DNA of 40,911 nt from Geopsychrobacter sp. (GCA_012974425.1 JAAXQE010000138.1:1-40911); one strand, 5' to 3'. Shown: positions 15,912 through 24,335, numbered from the stretch's first letter. Numbers and translations: made by a program. Notes: a model not told the origin generated them from the sequence alone.

Positions 15912-16106
15912 AAGCACAAGATGATCTTTGAAAACTCTGGGGTGTTCGCATCTATAGCTTTTTTTGGCCAACGTTAAGTCCAACCGTCGATGCGTGAGGT
16001 TTTGGTGAGCAAGCCTGCATTCAAGCAGGAAGCCTGAAAAAACCTTCGAAGACAAACCTAGCCATAAGGTCAAATAGGCGCAATAGTACGGCATCCCGGA
16101 GCCGAA
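15912..16106 (+). ncRNA. ssrS: 6S RNA
   Basis: Regulatory RNA that binds sigma-70 RNA polymerase by mimicking an open promoter. The closing stem is visible: CTCTGGGGTG (15935-15944) pairs over all ten positions, with two wobbles, with CATCCCGGAG (16092-16101). The element GGTGTTCGCA follows the first arm, as in E. coli 6S. The apical part GGTTTTGGTGAGCAAGCC, an inner hairpin CCTGC/GCAGG, then GAAGCCTGAAAAAACC closely follows the E. coli pattern. Length of about 195 bases fits the family. The ends are estimated from the promoter and the stem, so they are uncertain by 5-10 bases. No tRNA-like or SRP features were seen. Confirmation by a covariance model was not possible here. Confidence 0.85.
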
Positions 16107-16262
16107 TTAACAATTGATAACTACCCTCAAGCGATGCCCTCCCTGCATTACTGCAGCCTGTGTCTGCTGGAAGGCGACTGACCCGGCCCACAACACTTCG
16201 GTCCCGGTCGATGGGTTGGTCACCACCCCGCATGCGGCGCTACAGAGTATGTCAATTGTCTT
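16107..16262. other. Unassigned GC-rich structured stretch between 6S RNA and the ihfB terminator
   Basis: About 155 bases with no convincing gene. The base composition changes abruptly from the AT-rich 6S promoter region to GC-rich. Possible pairings on the plus strand include GACTGACCC with GGGTTGGTC (nine pairs, two wobbles), CTGCA/TGCAG around a four-base loop, and the palindrome CCGCATGCGG. Open frames crossing it on both strands have no start with a ribosome site and no recognisable homology. It could be a second small RNA, a decayed gene, or a 3' extension of the 6S transcript. Confidence 0.4.
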
Positions 16263-16268
16263 TATAAC

Positions 16269-16305
16269 AGAAAAGCCCCGGCCATTTATGGCCGAGGCTT
16301 TTCTG
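16269..16305 (-). terminator. Intrinsic terminator downstream of ihfB
   Basis: Long inverted repeat 24 bases past the ihfB stop: the arms CAGAAAAGCC and GGCTTTTCTG flank an inner stem CGGCCAT/ATGGCCG with one mismatched position between them. The T-rich run is partly inside the distal arm (GGCTTTTCT). Because the arms are symmetric it may stop transcription from both sides, including the 6S transcript from the left. Confidence 0.75.
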
Positions 16306-16328
16306 CGAATTTTACAGTGTATAACCAC

Positions 16329-16607
16329 TCAGCTATCAACCCGTTCCCGCAATTCTTTGCCGGTCTTGAAAAATGGGGTTTTACGATTAGGGATACTGAC
16401 AAGCTCACCACTTTTCGGATTTCGTGCTTCGCGGGCTTCGCGCTCGCGAACTGAAAAAGATCCGAAACCACGTATTTCAACGCGATCCCCTTGCGAAAGG
16501 GCATCACCGATACCATTAAAAATAAGATTAACCACACCCTCAGCATCGCGCTTCTTGAGGTAGTCGTGCTCTACCGACAATCTTTCAATCAATTCACTCT
16601 TGGTCAT
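16329..16607 (-). CDS. ihfB: Integration host factor subunit beta (HU/IHF family)
   Basis: DNA-bending nucleoid protein of 92 residues, normally a heterodimer with IhfA. MTKSELIERLS is the usual IHF-beta N-terminus; the body shows RVEIRGFGSFSVREREAREA, the DNA-intercalating arm RNPKSGELVSIP, and FFKTGKELRERV, the usual end. HU proteins lack the MTKSELIE start, which favours IHF-beta. The position after rpsA matches E. coli (cmk-rpsA-ihfB), here with sppA inserted between. GGAGG precedes the ATG. IHF is needed at many sigma-54 promoters, and one candidate sigma-54 site lies in this window. Confidence 0.93.
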   Translation of the reverse strand: MTKSELIERLSVEHDYLKKRDAEGVVNLIFNGIGDALSQGDRVEIRGFGSFSVREREAREARNPKSGELVSIPNRKTPFFKTGKELRERVDS

Positions 16608-16647
16608 TTTAACCCTCCGCCTTCAGCAGCGACAAATCTTCAAATTC

Positions 16648-17535
16648 TTACAAACCCGTCCAAAGATATTGTGGACCAACCTTCCAGTACTGGCGCGCAT
16701 CAAAAGAGATATCCCCCAAGGCGATATTTATTAGCCGTTCAATCAGGTCCGGCTCTTCAACCTCGGGATAGATAAGTTTGGGATCCTCATCCATACCGAC
16801 AAGTTTTGCCGTGTACTCAACCGCATCCTGGAAGCCACCAAGCTCATCAATCAACCCAACCTGCAACGCCTGCCGTCCGCTAAAGATACGTCCGTCAGAA
16901 AGGTCACGAATCTTTTCGGCTGGGATTTCACGGCCCAAACTTACCGCTTCAACAAACTGTGAATGGACATCATCAATTAACGACTGCATCAACTTGCGTT
17001 CATCGTTATTAAATGGACGAGCTGCGGAACCAATATCTTTAAAGCGTCCGGATTTCACAACAACCGACGATACACCAACCTTCTCCATCAAACCTTCATA
17101 GTTTGGAAAAGACATGATAACACCGATACTACCGGTTATTGTCCCGGGATTGGCAAATAATCGATTCGCCGGAGCAGCAATATAATATCCACCTGATGCT
17201 GCGACCGACCCCATGGATACGACAACCGGTTTTTTCTTTTGCAGTTTGATGATTTCGTTATAAATCTCCTGAGAAGGGCCAACCGCCCCGCCAGGTGAAT
17301 CAACTCTTAATATCACCGCTTTAATCGATTTATTGTCGCGAAAATCGATGATATCCCGATTTAGATCAGTCGAAGACATGATCGGGCCAAAGACCTCAAT
17401 CACACCAATCTTCTCTCCAAGCGAAACCAGGTCTGGCGATGAACCGCTTCTGCCTAGCAGCAGAGCAAACAGTAGAAATACCAGAAATATTCCGGCAATC
17501 GTCAGGGTTGCCAGTAAAATCGGGCGTTTTTTCAT
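16648..17535 (-). CDS. sppA: Signal peptide peptidase SppA, short (36K) type
   Basis: Membrane-anchored serine protease (about 295 residues) that degrades cleaved signal peptides. One N-terminal helix (about residues 6-27, ILLATLTIAGIFLVFLLFAL) is followed by the S49 peptidase domain: AVILRVDSPGGAV, then VSMGSVAASGGYYIAAPANR with the nucleophilic serine, PGTITGSIGVIM, and SGRFKDIGS with the catalytic lysine. Single-domain length is typical of bacteria outside the enterics. ATG 17535 (MKKRP) is used, with GGGGA eight bases upstream; ATG 17544 and TTG 17550 are in-frame alternatives. The start lies directly after the rpsA terminator hairpin, so its expression may depend on read-through. Confidence 0.93.
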   Translation of the reverse strand: MKKRPILLATLTIAGIFLVFLLFALLLGRSGSSPDLVSLGEKIGVIEVFGPIMSSTDLNRDIIDFRDNKSIKAVILRVDSPGGAVGPSQEIYNEIIKLQKKKPVVVSMGSVAASGGYYIAAPANRLFANPGTITGSIGVIMSFPNYEGLMEKVGVSSVVVKSGRFKDIGSAARPFNNDERKLMQSLIDDVHSQFVEAVSLGREIPAEKIRDLSDGRIFSGRQALQVGLIDELGGFQDAVEYTAKLVGMDEDPKLIYPEVEEPDLIERLINIALGDISFDARQYWKVGPQYLWTGL

Positions 17536-17548
17536 CCGCAACATCCCC

Positions 17549-17583
17549 AAAAAAAGGGGCCCTGCATTTGACAGCAGGGCCCC
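17549..17583 (-). terminator. Intrinsic terminator of rpsA, abutting the sppA start
   Basis: On the minus strand, perfect ten-base arms GGGGCCCTGC and GCAGGGCCCC flank an eight-base loop and are followed by seven Ts. The hairpin starts 22 bases past the rpsA stop. The T run ends at the GGGGA that serves as the sppA ribosome site, so little room is left for a separate sppA promoter. Confidence 0.9.
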
Positions 17584-17604
17584 GGCAGTACAAAACTATC
17601 TGAC

Positions 17605-19323
17605 TTAGATGTCCTGATCGTTACGACCCTTAACACCCTGGAGCAAATCACCGAGGTTCGATGTCGCGGTCTTCTGCGCACCGAGGAATTCATTAACCTC
17701 AGCTTTTTCCTTCTGTACATCGATGTTCTTGATTGAGAGTGCGATCTTGCGATCGGCAGGGTCAACCTGCAGCACTGTAGCCTCCAGAACATCACCAATC
17801 TTGGCGAAATCCTTGGCGTCCTCAATCTTCTCTTTGCTCAGCTCAGAAACATGGATCAGACCCTCGATCCCTTCCTCAAGCTCTAGGAAGACGCCAAAGT
17901 CGGTAACCGAAGTCACAGCGCCCTTGATGATAGTTCCTGGAGCATAGCGAGTTGGGACAGACTCCCAAGGGTCACTGTTGAGTTGCTTGAGACCCAGAGA
18001 GAAGCGCTCGTTCTCACGGTCGATATTTAACACGACGGCCTTGACAACATCACCCTTTTTGAATGCTTCCGAAGGATGCTTGATGCGTTTGGTCCAGGAA
18101 AGGTCTGAGATATGAACCAGACCGTCAATCCCCTCATCAACTCCGACGAACACGCCGAAATCAGTGATGTTCTTGACTTGTCCCTCGATAATGGTACCAA
18201 TCGGGAACTTCTCGCCAATAACTTCCCAAGGGTTAGGCTCAATCTGTTTGAGGCCCAGGGAGATACGACGATTTTCGGTATCAAGCGCAAGAACGACAGA
18301 CTCCACATCGTCACCAATGTTCAGAATCTTGTTCGGGTGCTTGATCCGCTTGGTCCAGCTCATCTCGGAAACATGAATCAGACCTTCAACGCCCTCTTCA
18401 AGCTCGATAAATGCACCGTAATCGGTCAGGCTGACGACCTTACCGGTCACCCTGTTCTCAACCGGATACTTGGCCTGGACGTCTAACCATGGATCGGGAG
18501 CAATCTGCTTGAGACCCAGCGAGACACGCTCCTTCTCACGGTCAAACTTGAGAACCTTGACGTTGATCTTGTCGCCCACAGCGATGATGTCGGAAGGATG
18601 CTTGACGCGGCCCCATGACATATCGGTGATGTGCAGCAGACCGTCAATACCGCCGAGGTCGATAAATGCACCGTAATCGGTGAGATTCTTAACGATACCC
18701 TCAACAACCTGCTCTTCAGAGAGGTTCTCAAGCGTACCACTGCGCATACTCTCACGCTCTTTTTCAAGCAGAACACGACGCGACAGTACGATGTTACCGC
18801 GACGCTTGTTCAGCTTGATAATCTTAAAATCAAAGGACTGGCCAATAACCTTGTCGAGATTGCGGACAGGACGCAGATCGACTTGGGATCCGGGAAGGAA
18901 CGCCATAACGCCGATATCGACAGACAAGCCACCCTTGATCCGAGTGACGATCCGGCCTTCGACAACAGCATCTTCTTCGAGGGAATTCCAGATCTTCTGA
19001 CGGTCGGCTTTCTCTTTCGACAGATTGATCATGCCACTGTCGCTTTCGCCACCACCGAACAGAACGTCATAGACATCACCCACATTGACATTGATTTCGC
19101 CTTTTTCATCAGCGAACTCACGCAGTGGAATAACACCTTCCGACTTGTAGCCGACATCGACAACAACCGAATCAGGATTCACCTGAACTACGGTTCCTGC
19201 TACGACATCGTTGCGCTTGAGCTCAAGGCCACCCTGCTCATACTCATTGAGCATTGCCTCAAAGCTATCTTCTCCTACTTCTTGTTCCATGTCTTCTTCG
19301 AACATATCTTTTTCTTCAACCAT
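17605..19323 (-). CDS. rpsA: 30S ribosomal protein S1
   Basis: Large mRNA-binding ribosomal protein of 572 residues with six S1 (OB-fold) repeats, at about residues 35-105, 120-188, 205-275, 290-362, 377-449 and 464-534. Recurrent elements are visible: LTDYGAFIDLGGIDGLLHIT, LTDYGAFIELEEGVEGLIHV, ITDFGVFVGVDEGIDGLVHI, VTDFGVFLELEEGIEGLIHV, each followed by VSLGLKQ or a variant. Length fits the family (E. coli 557). The start ATG follows AAGGGGG. The gene is separated by 170 bases from ispH upstream and is followed by a strong terminator, so it is probably its own transcription unit. Confidence 0.98.
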   Translation of the reverse strand: MVEEKDMFEEDMEQEVGEDSFEAMLNEYEQGGLELKRNDVVAGTVVQVNPDSVVVDVGYKSEGVIPLREFADEKGEINVNVGDVYDVLFGGGESDSGMINLSKEKADRQKIWNSLEEDAVVEGRIVTRIKGGLSVDIGVMAFLPGSQVDLRPVRNLDKVIGQSFDFKIIKLNKRRGNIVLSRRVLLEKERESMRSGTLENLSEEQVVEGIVKNLTDYGAFIDLGGIDGLLHITDMSWGRVKHPSDIIAVGDKINVKVLKFDREKERVSLGLKQIAPDPWLDVQAKYPVENRVTGKVVSLTDYGAFIELEEGVEGLIHVSEMSWTKRIKHPNKILNIGDDVESVVLALDTENRRISLGLKQIEPNPWEVIGEKFPIGTIIEGQVKNITDFGVFVGVDEGIDGLVHISDLSWTKRIKHPSEAFKKGDVVKAVVLNIDRENERFSLGLKQLNSDPWESVPTRYAPGTIIKGAVTSVTDFGVFLELEEGIEGLIHVSELSKEKIEDAKDFAKIGDVLEATVLQVDPADRKIALSIKNIDVQKEKAEVNEFLGAQKTATSNLGDLLQGVKGRNDQDI

Positions 19324-19400
19324 TGGGATAAAACCCCCTTACGAATTTCCCGACGCCTTTCGACGGCGGACTCTTGCGAGACGCGCAACGTAGCACAGCC

Positions 19401-19429
19401 TTTAAAAAAAACAAAGTAATATTTTTCAA
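19401..19429 (-). promoter_or_regulatory. Candidate promoter of rpsA
   Basis: On the minus strand TTGAAA (19424-19429), a 17-base spacer and TTTAAA (19401-19406) lie about 80 bases upstream of the rpsA start in an AT-rich stretch. The leader between contains a small possible hairpin (CGCC/GGCG around GTCGAAA). The match is moderate. Confidence 0.35.
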
Positions 19430-19493
19430 TACGTTAGTAGATAAAACTGGTCGATAGAATAGAAATAACCTTAGCGGAATGCTCGTCAATTCT

Positions 19494-20324
19494 CTAAAAT
19501 CGCGCGAGAGTTGCCATGATTTCATCAATCAGAAATTGTGGAGTCGAAGCCCCTGCCGTCAAGCCAACCCGTCCCACACCCTCAAACCAGAGCGGATCGA
19601 TCTCTCCAGCAGTTTCTACATGATAGGTCAGCGTCCCCTGTTCACGACAGAGGCCAGCCAGGCGTGTCGTATTGGCACTGTTGTAGCCACCAACGACCAG
19701 CATCAAATCAACCTGTGCCGCAATACTGACCGCATCTTCCTGGCGTACCGATGTCGCGTCACAGATCGTATTGTAGATTTTCAAATGACGGGTCTTCTCC
19801 AGGCAAACGCTGACGATCGTCCGAAAATTATCAATCGACTGGGTCGTCTGGGCAATAATCCCGATCTTGCGATTTTTGGGCAGCTCTTCTGCCTCGGCGG
19901 GGCTGGCGACAACCACAACCTCACCACCGGCATAGGAGACAATCCCCTGAACCTCAGGGTGATGCGCCTCGCCGACCAGCACCAGCAGGTAGCCTGCATG
20001 ACTGAGGTCCGCGGCATACTTCTGAGCCTTGGTCACGAAGGGACAGGTTGCATCCACAATCGCTTTCCCACAGGCATTGAGCGCTTCAAGCTCTTCGGCA
20101 GTAACCCCGTGTGAACGGACCACGATTGCATCGCCATCGGCCTCATCGACCTGCGTACAGACCCGGATTCCACGATCTTCGAGCTTCTTGACCATCTGTG
20201 GAGAGTGGATCAGCGGACCCAGGGATTGCAATGACTGATAGGTATCAGCTGCATCAAACGCCATCTGGGTCGCACGCTTCACACCGAAACAAAAGCCAGC
20301 ACTCTTGGCAAGCAGGATCTCCAT
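19494..20324 (-). CDS. ispH: 4-hydroxy-3-methylbut-2-enyl diphosphate reductase IspH (LytB)
   Basis: Last step of the MEP isoprenoid pathway, reducing HMBPP to IPP and DMAPP with a 4Fe-4S cluster. Three conserved cysteines are present in AGFCFGVKRA (Cys12), VDATCPFV and NTICDATSVRQ. Also present are SLGPLIHSPQMV, VRSHGV and the C-terminal GLTAGASTPQFLIDEI. At 276 residues it is the short stand-alone type; in some Firmicutes and relatives an S1 domain is fused to IspH, whereas here rpsA is a separate downstream gene. ATG 20324 with GGGAG eight bases upstream is chosen over the adjoining GTG. Confidence 0.97.
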   Translation of the reverse strand: MEILLAKSAGFCFGVKRATQMAFDAADTYQSLQSLGPLIHSPQMVKKLEDRGIRVCTQVDEADGDAIVVRSHGVTAEELEALNACGKAIVDATCPFVTKAQKYAADLSHAGYLLVLVGEAHHPEVQGIVSYAGGEVVVVASPAEAEELPKNRKIGIIAQTTQSIDNFRTIVSVCLEKTRHLKIYNTICDATSVRQEDAVSIAAQVDLMLVVGGYNSANTTRLAGLCREQGTLTYHVETAGEIDPLWFEGVGRVGLTAGASTPQFLIDEIMATLARF

Positions 20325-20349
20325 CACCCAGACTCCCTTTGTAACTTAC

Positions 20350-21027
20350 TCACTTCTCCGCCAGCCTTTCGTTGACCACTCCAAGCATGAAGGCCAGCAC
20401 CTGGTCAATATTCAAAACGGTTGAATCTATGTCGATCGCATCCTCGGCTCGGCACAGTGGGGCATGCTCACGACTGCTATCTGCGGCATCACGCGCACGC
20501 ACCTCTTCAATCGTCTGCGCAAGATCGACATTCATCCCCTTGGCCCGCAACTCTTCATAGCGGCGGCGACCGCGCTCTTCTGCCGAAGCCGAAAGAAAGA
20601 ACTTAATCTCGGCCTGCGGGAAAACCACCGTTCCGATATCACGCCCCTCCAGCACAACCCCGCCCACACGCCCTAACTGCTGCTGCATACGCAGCAGTTC
20701 CTCGCGGACAGCCGGGCAGGCGGCAACCTGCGAGGTCAACATACTCACTTCCGGCATGCGGATAGCGGCCGAAATATCCTCGCCATTAACCAAAACCTTT
20801 TCATTGTCGCCGTTGCGCTGAAATTCAAGCTGCATATTGCGACAAAGCTGGCTTAAAGCCAGAGCATCATCGAGAGAGATCTGGTTACGGGTGGCAAGCA
20901 GGGCGACCGCGCGATACATGGCGCCGGTATCTATATTTGCATAACCGAGCTGGGTAGAGAGGGCCTTGCTCAGAGTACTCTTGCCCGCCCCGGAAGGACC
21001 ATCAATCGCAATAATCAGTTTAGCCAA
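20350..21027 (-). CDS. cmk: Cytidylate kinase
   Basis: Phosphorylates CMP and dCMP with ATP. The 225-residue protein starts with the P-loop IAIDGPSGAGKSTLSKAL and has NIDTGAMYRAVAL, LEGRDIGTVVFP and the lid region ERGRRRYEELRAKG, in full agreement with Cmk (E. coli 227). I choose a TTG start at 21027 because AGAGGA sits six bases upstream and the protein then begins MAKLIIAIDG; a longer reading from TTG 21051 would overlap aroA by four bases and lacks such a site. Between aroA and ispH in an operon. Confidence 0.95.
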   Translation of the reverse strand: MAKLIIAIDGPSGAGKSTLSKALSTQLGYANIDTGAMYRAVALLATRNQISLDDALALSQLCRNMQLEFQRNGDNEKVLVNGEDISAAIRMPEVSMLTSQVAACPAVREELLRMQQQLGRVGGVVLEGRDIGTVVFPQAEIKFFLSASAEERGRRRYEELRAKGMNVDLAQTIEEVRARDAADSSREHAPLCRAEDAIDIDSTVLNIDQVLAFMLGVVNERLAEK

Positions 21028-21047
21028 GTTCGTTCCTCTAGCAAAAA

Positions 21048-22343
21048 TCAAGCATTAATCCGGGACAGAAGATCCCAGAAGTTCGGAAAGGAGGTTGCGG
21101 TACAGCCAGTGTCCTCAATAATAATCTCTGCGGAGGCCACCTGGGCGGCAACCGCCATGCTCATTGCGATGCGGTGGTCGCCAAAGGAGTTAACCCGGCC
21201 GCCTTGCAAGTGCCCGGTGCCGATAATCCGCATGCCGTCCTCAAGCGGTTCAATCAGACCGCCAATCTTCCCCAGCGTATCACAGACGGCCGCAATCCGG
21301 TCGGTCTCCTTGACCCGCAATTCCTTCGCCTCACGGATAAGGGTCTCCCCTTCGGCAAAGGCCGCCGCAACGCTGACGACCGGGAATTCATCAATCGCGC
21401 GTGGCACCAGCTCTCCGCCAATCTCGATGCCACGCAGGGCACTGTGGCGGACCAACAGATCGGCAACCGGCTCACCTGAAAGCTCACGCTGATTCAGCAG
21501 CTCGATACTGCCACCCATCTGCTGCAGGATATCTATAATCCCGCTGCGGGTTGGATTAACGCCGACATTTTTCAACAATAGCTCAGAGCCGGGAGTGATC
21601 AGGGCGGCGACCAGGAAGAAGGCTGCCGATGAGATATCTCCAGGCACATCAACCTCGCGGCCCTGAAGGTTCGCGGGCCCACAGACTGAGGCCCCACCGG
21701 CAAAAGACTGGATGGCGACGCCGAAATAGCGGAGCATCCGCTCACTATGGTCACGCGAAAGATGCGGTTCAAAGACCCGCGTCTCCCCTGCGACCTGCAT
21801 TCCGGCCAGGAGGATTGCTGATTTCACCTGGGCACTGGCAACCGGAGAATGGTATTCACCAGCGCGTAATTTCCCGCCCTGGATAGCCAGAGGCGCCTTG
21901 CGGCCGGCTTCACGCCCGCTAATCTGTGCGCCCATCGCAACCAGTGGTTCGATAATCCGCGCCATCGGCCGCCGCCGCAGATACTTGTCACCGCTCAAGA
22001 CGGAGAAAAATGGCTGGGCCGCCAGGATTCCACTCATCAGACGCATGGTCGTCCCGGAGTTTCCACAGTCGATCACATCGCCCGGCTCCTGAAGACCGCG
22101 GATACCCCGGCCCTCAATCAGCAATTCATCGCCGCGCTCCTCAACCCGCACGCCCATCTGCTGGAAGGCCGCCAGGGTTGAAAGACAATCTTCGCCGCGC
22201 AGAAGACCGCGCACTAGACTGGTCCCCTCTGCTAGGGAGGCAAACATGATGGCACGATGCGATATCGACTTGTCGCCAGGAACAATAATTTCGCCCCTTA
22301 AGCCGCGACTCGGAGCGATAGTTCTACTCTCTAACTGATGCAT
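21048..22343 (-). CDS. aroA: 3-phosphoshikimate 1-carboxyvinyltransferase (EPSP synthase)
   Basis: Sixth step of the shikimate pathway, joining PEP to shikimate-3-phosphate. The 431-residue protein shows VPGDKSISHRAIMFASLAEG, CGNSGTTMRLMSGILA (PEP-binding loop), SRDHSERMLRYFG, the domain-2 elements DEFPVVSVAAAFAEG and KETDRIA, and FGDHRIAMSMAVA near the end with TSFPNFW. Alanine follows the CGNSGTTMRLMSGIL motif, and the N-terminal half resembles the Bacillus-like class rather than the E. coli-like class, judging by memory only. It follows tyrA by 40 bases and precedes cmk. Confidence 0.97.
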   Translation of the reverse strand: MHQLESRTIAPSRGLRGEIIVPGDKSISHRAIMFASLAEGTSLVRGLLRGEDCLSTLAAFQQMGVRVEERGDELLIEGRGIRGLQEPGDVIDCGNSGTTMRLMSGILAAQPFFSVLSGDKYLRRRPMARIIEPLVAMGAQISGREAGRKAPLAIQGGKLRAGEYHSPVASAQVKSAILLAGMQVAGETRVFEPHLSRDHSERMLRYFGVAIQSFAGGASVCGPANLQGREVDVPGDISSAAFFLVAALITPGSELLLKNVGVNPTRSGIIDILQQMGGSIELLNQRELSGEPVADLLVRHSALRGIEIGGELVPRAIDEFPVVSVAAAFAEGETLIREAKELRVKETDRIAAVCDTLGKIGGLIEPLEDGMRIIGTGHLQGGRVNSFGDHRIAMSMAVAAQVASAEIIIEDTGCTATSFPNFWDLLSRINA

Positions 22344-22383
22344 AGGCTTAGCTTTCTACTCTTTGGGCTTTAATTCAATCTAC

Positions 22384-23250
22384 TTAAAGGATGGCGTCAC
22401 GCAGCTGCTTGGAGCGCACAAAAAACTCGAAGAGACGCTCGAGATCACCCTTACGCACGTCCTCTTTAAGTTCTGAAAAGAAGGCTTCAAACTGCTCCAT
22501 CATCTCAAGCAGGGCGCTCTGATTTGTCATGGCAATATCACGCCACATGGTCGGATCAGATGAGGCGATCCGGGTAAAATCACGAAATCCACCCGCAGAA
22601 TATTCCAGGATATTCTCCTCATAATGATCGTATGAACCAACCGCATTGACCAATGAGTAAGCAACCATATGCGGCAGATGACTGATCGCGGCCAGGACTC
22701 TATCGTGCTTTTCAGCCGGCATGCAGACAACTTCACTGCCCGCGGCCTGCCACATCTCCGTGACCATTTTCAAGGCCTGCGCATCGGTCTCGACGTTGGG
22801 GGTCAGGATACAGCGCTTGCCGCGATACAGGCTCGAAAAGGCTGCTTCGGCGCCACTCTTTTCTGTCCCGGCAATCGGGTGTCCGGCAACAAAATGGACC
22901 CCAGCGGGCACCAATGGACTGATCGCCCGCAGGACCTCTGCCTTGACACTGCCGCCATCAGTCAGAATGGTGCCGACCTTGAGGGCAGGGGCAATTTCAG
23001 CAACCAGCGCGGCCAGGGTGCGGACCGGTGTCGCCAGAAAGACCAGATCGGCTCCTGCTACCGCCTTTTGCGGATCACGTTCATAGCGATCGATGACCCC
23101 AAGCTTAAGAGCTGTTTCGAGATTCGGTTTACCGCGGCCACAGCCAACCACTTCACCGACGAAGCCAGCCTCCTTAAGGGCCAGCGCCAGCGAACCACCA
23201 ATCAAACCGACGCCGAGTATCGTCAGCCGTTCAATCCGGGTTGTGCTCAT
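22384..23250 (-). CDS. tyrA: Prephenate dehydrogenase
   Basis: NAD(P)-dependent oxidative decarboxylation of prephenate on the tyrosine branch. The 288-residue protein has an N-terminal Rossmann motif ILGVGLIGGSLALALKEAG, then ADLVFLATPVRTLAAL, DGGSVKAEVLRAI, the substrate-site motif VAGHPIAGTEKSGAEAA, and the helical dimer domain with ISHLPHMVAYSLVNAVG. No ACT domain is present. The ATG at 23250 overlaps the pheA stop (ATGA) and has GGAGAG upstream; a longer frame to 23307 lies inside pheA. Translational coupling with pheA ties the phenylalanine and tyrosine branches together. Confidence 0.96.
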   Translation of the reverse strand: MSTTRIERLTILGVGLIGGSLALALKEAGFVGEVVGCGRGKPNLETALKLGVIDRYERDPQKAVAGADLVFLATPVRTLAALVAEIAPALKVGTILTDGGSVKAEVLRAISPLVPAGVHFVAGHPIAGTEKSGAEAAFSSLYRGKRCILTPNVETDAQALKMVTEMWQAAGSEVVCMPAEKHDRVLAAISHLPHMVAYSLVNAVGSYDHYEENILEYSAGGFRDFTRIASSDPTMWRDIAMTNQSALLEMMEQFEAFFSELKEDVRKGDLERLFEFFVRSKQLRDAIL

Positions 23251-24335
23251 TCTTTCTCTCCTGGCCCGGCGATCGGATAGGAACCCAGAATCTTCAAGAA
23301 ATGGCAATGGACGCGCAACTCCTCAATGGCCGCGGTGATCACCTCATCCTCGACATGCCCAACCAGATCGAGGAAGAAGATATACTCCCAGGCCTTCTGC
23401 TTCATCGGCCGGCTCTCAATTTTCACCAGGTTGATGTCACGCTTGCTGAAGGGTTCGAGCATGCGGTAGAGAATACCCGGCTCATCACGCACACTGAACA
23501 TGATGGAGGTCTTATCGCGCCCGCTCGGTTCTGGTGTTTTGCGTCCGATCACCAGAAAACGGGTGAAATTATTGGGATTATCCTCAATCTTGGCCTTCAC
23601 GACCTGCAGCCCGTACTGGCGCGCTGCGGCCTGACTGGCGATAGCAGCCACCGAATCATCCTCCGCCGCCATCTGTGCTGCCGCTGCAGTACTGGTCAAA
23701 TCCACCTGGGGCGTATCGGGCAGATTTTCATCCAGCCAGCGACGGCATTGAGCCAGGGCCTGGGGATGAGAAACAACCTTGCCGATCTGCTCCAGCTTGC
23801 CGGTTTTAGACAGAAGATCGTGCGAGATTTCAAGCAAGATCTCAGCAATGACCTGCAGCTCCGAACTGATGAACATATCGAGGGTATGATTCACAACCCC
23901 TTCAGTCGAATTTTCTACCGGAACCACACCATAATGTGCCCTGCCCCGCTCAACCTCTTCAAAGACCGAAGGGATGCTCTTCTGGGGAACCAGTTGGGCC
24001 GACAACCCAAACTGCTCCATTGCCGCCACGTGGGTGAAGGTCGATTGAGGACCCAAAAAAGCAACCTTCATCGGTAGTTCGAGGGACAAGGAGGCACTGA
24101 TAATCTCGCGAAATACCCGGCAGACCGATTCATTCGGAAAGGGACCCTGGTTGTCGGCCTGGAGTCGTTCAAAAATGGCGCGTTCTCGGCTCGGCACATA
24201 AAATTCACGGCTCTCACCGGCCTTGGTTTTACCAACCTCAAGCACCACGCGCGCGCGGTCATTGAGCAGTTCGAGGATTTTATCATCAATCTGATCGATC
24301 TGATTCCTGAGCTTTCTTAGATTCGGACTCGACAT
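23247..24335 (-). CDS. pheA: Bifunctional chorismate mutase / prephenate dehydratase (P-protein)
   Basis: Converts chorismate to prephenate and then phenylpyruvate. The 362-residue protein has an AroQ chorismate mutase at about 5-88 (LRNQIDQIDDKILELLNDRA, with the REFYVPSRERAIF helix), a dehydratase domain at about 92-270 (VAFLGPQSTFTHVAA, GVVPVENSTEGVVNHTLDM, NFTRFLVIG) and a C-terminal ACT domain at about 282-355 with GILYRMLEPF and NLVKIESRP, the phenylalanine-sensing motif. Feedback inhibition by phenylalanine is therefore expected. ATG 24335 is preferred, with AGGGG six bases upstream; an in-frame start at 24368 is less good. First gene of the pheA-tyrA-aroA-cmk-ispH set. Confidence 0.97.
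   Translation of the reverse strand: MSSPNLRKLRNQIDQIDDKILELLNDRARVVLEVGKTKAGESREFYVPSRERAIFERLQADNQGPFPNESVCRVFREIISASLSLELPMKVAFLGPQSTFTHVAAMEQFGLSAQLVPQKSIPSVFEEVERGRAHYGVVPVENSTEGVVNHTLDMFISSELQVIAEILLEISHDLLSKTGKLEQIGKVVSHPQALAQCRRWLDENLPDTPQVDLTSTAAAAQMAAEDDSVAAIASQAAARQYGLQVVKAKIEDNPNNFTRFLVIGRKTPEPSGRDKTSIMFSVRDEPGILYRMLEPFSKRDINLVKIESRPMKQKAWEYIFFLDLVGHVEDEVITAAIEELRVHCHFLKILGSYPIAGPGEKE

Noticed and set aside
16107-16328. 73-codon minus-strand frame between ihfB and the 6S RNA
   Set aside because: It runs through the ihfB terminator hairpin, lacks a ribosome site and shows no family pattern; kept only as an unassigned stretch.
18631-19419. Open frame of 262 codons on the plus strand, antisense to rpsA
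   Set aside because: It is the mirror of a strongly conserved ribosomal protein gene, has no ribosome site, and its translation resembles no protein family.
23241-24077. Open frame of 278 codons antisense to pheA
   Set aside because: pheA is complete with all domain motifs; the antisense frame is a by-product of its codon bias.
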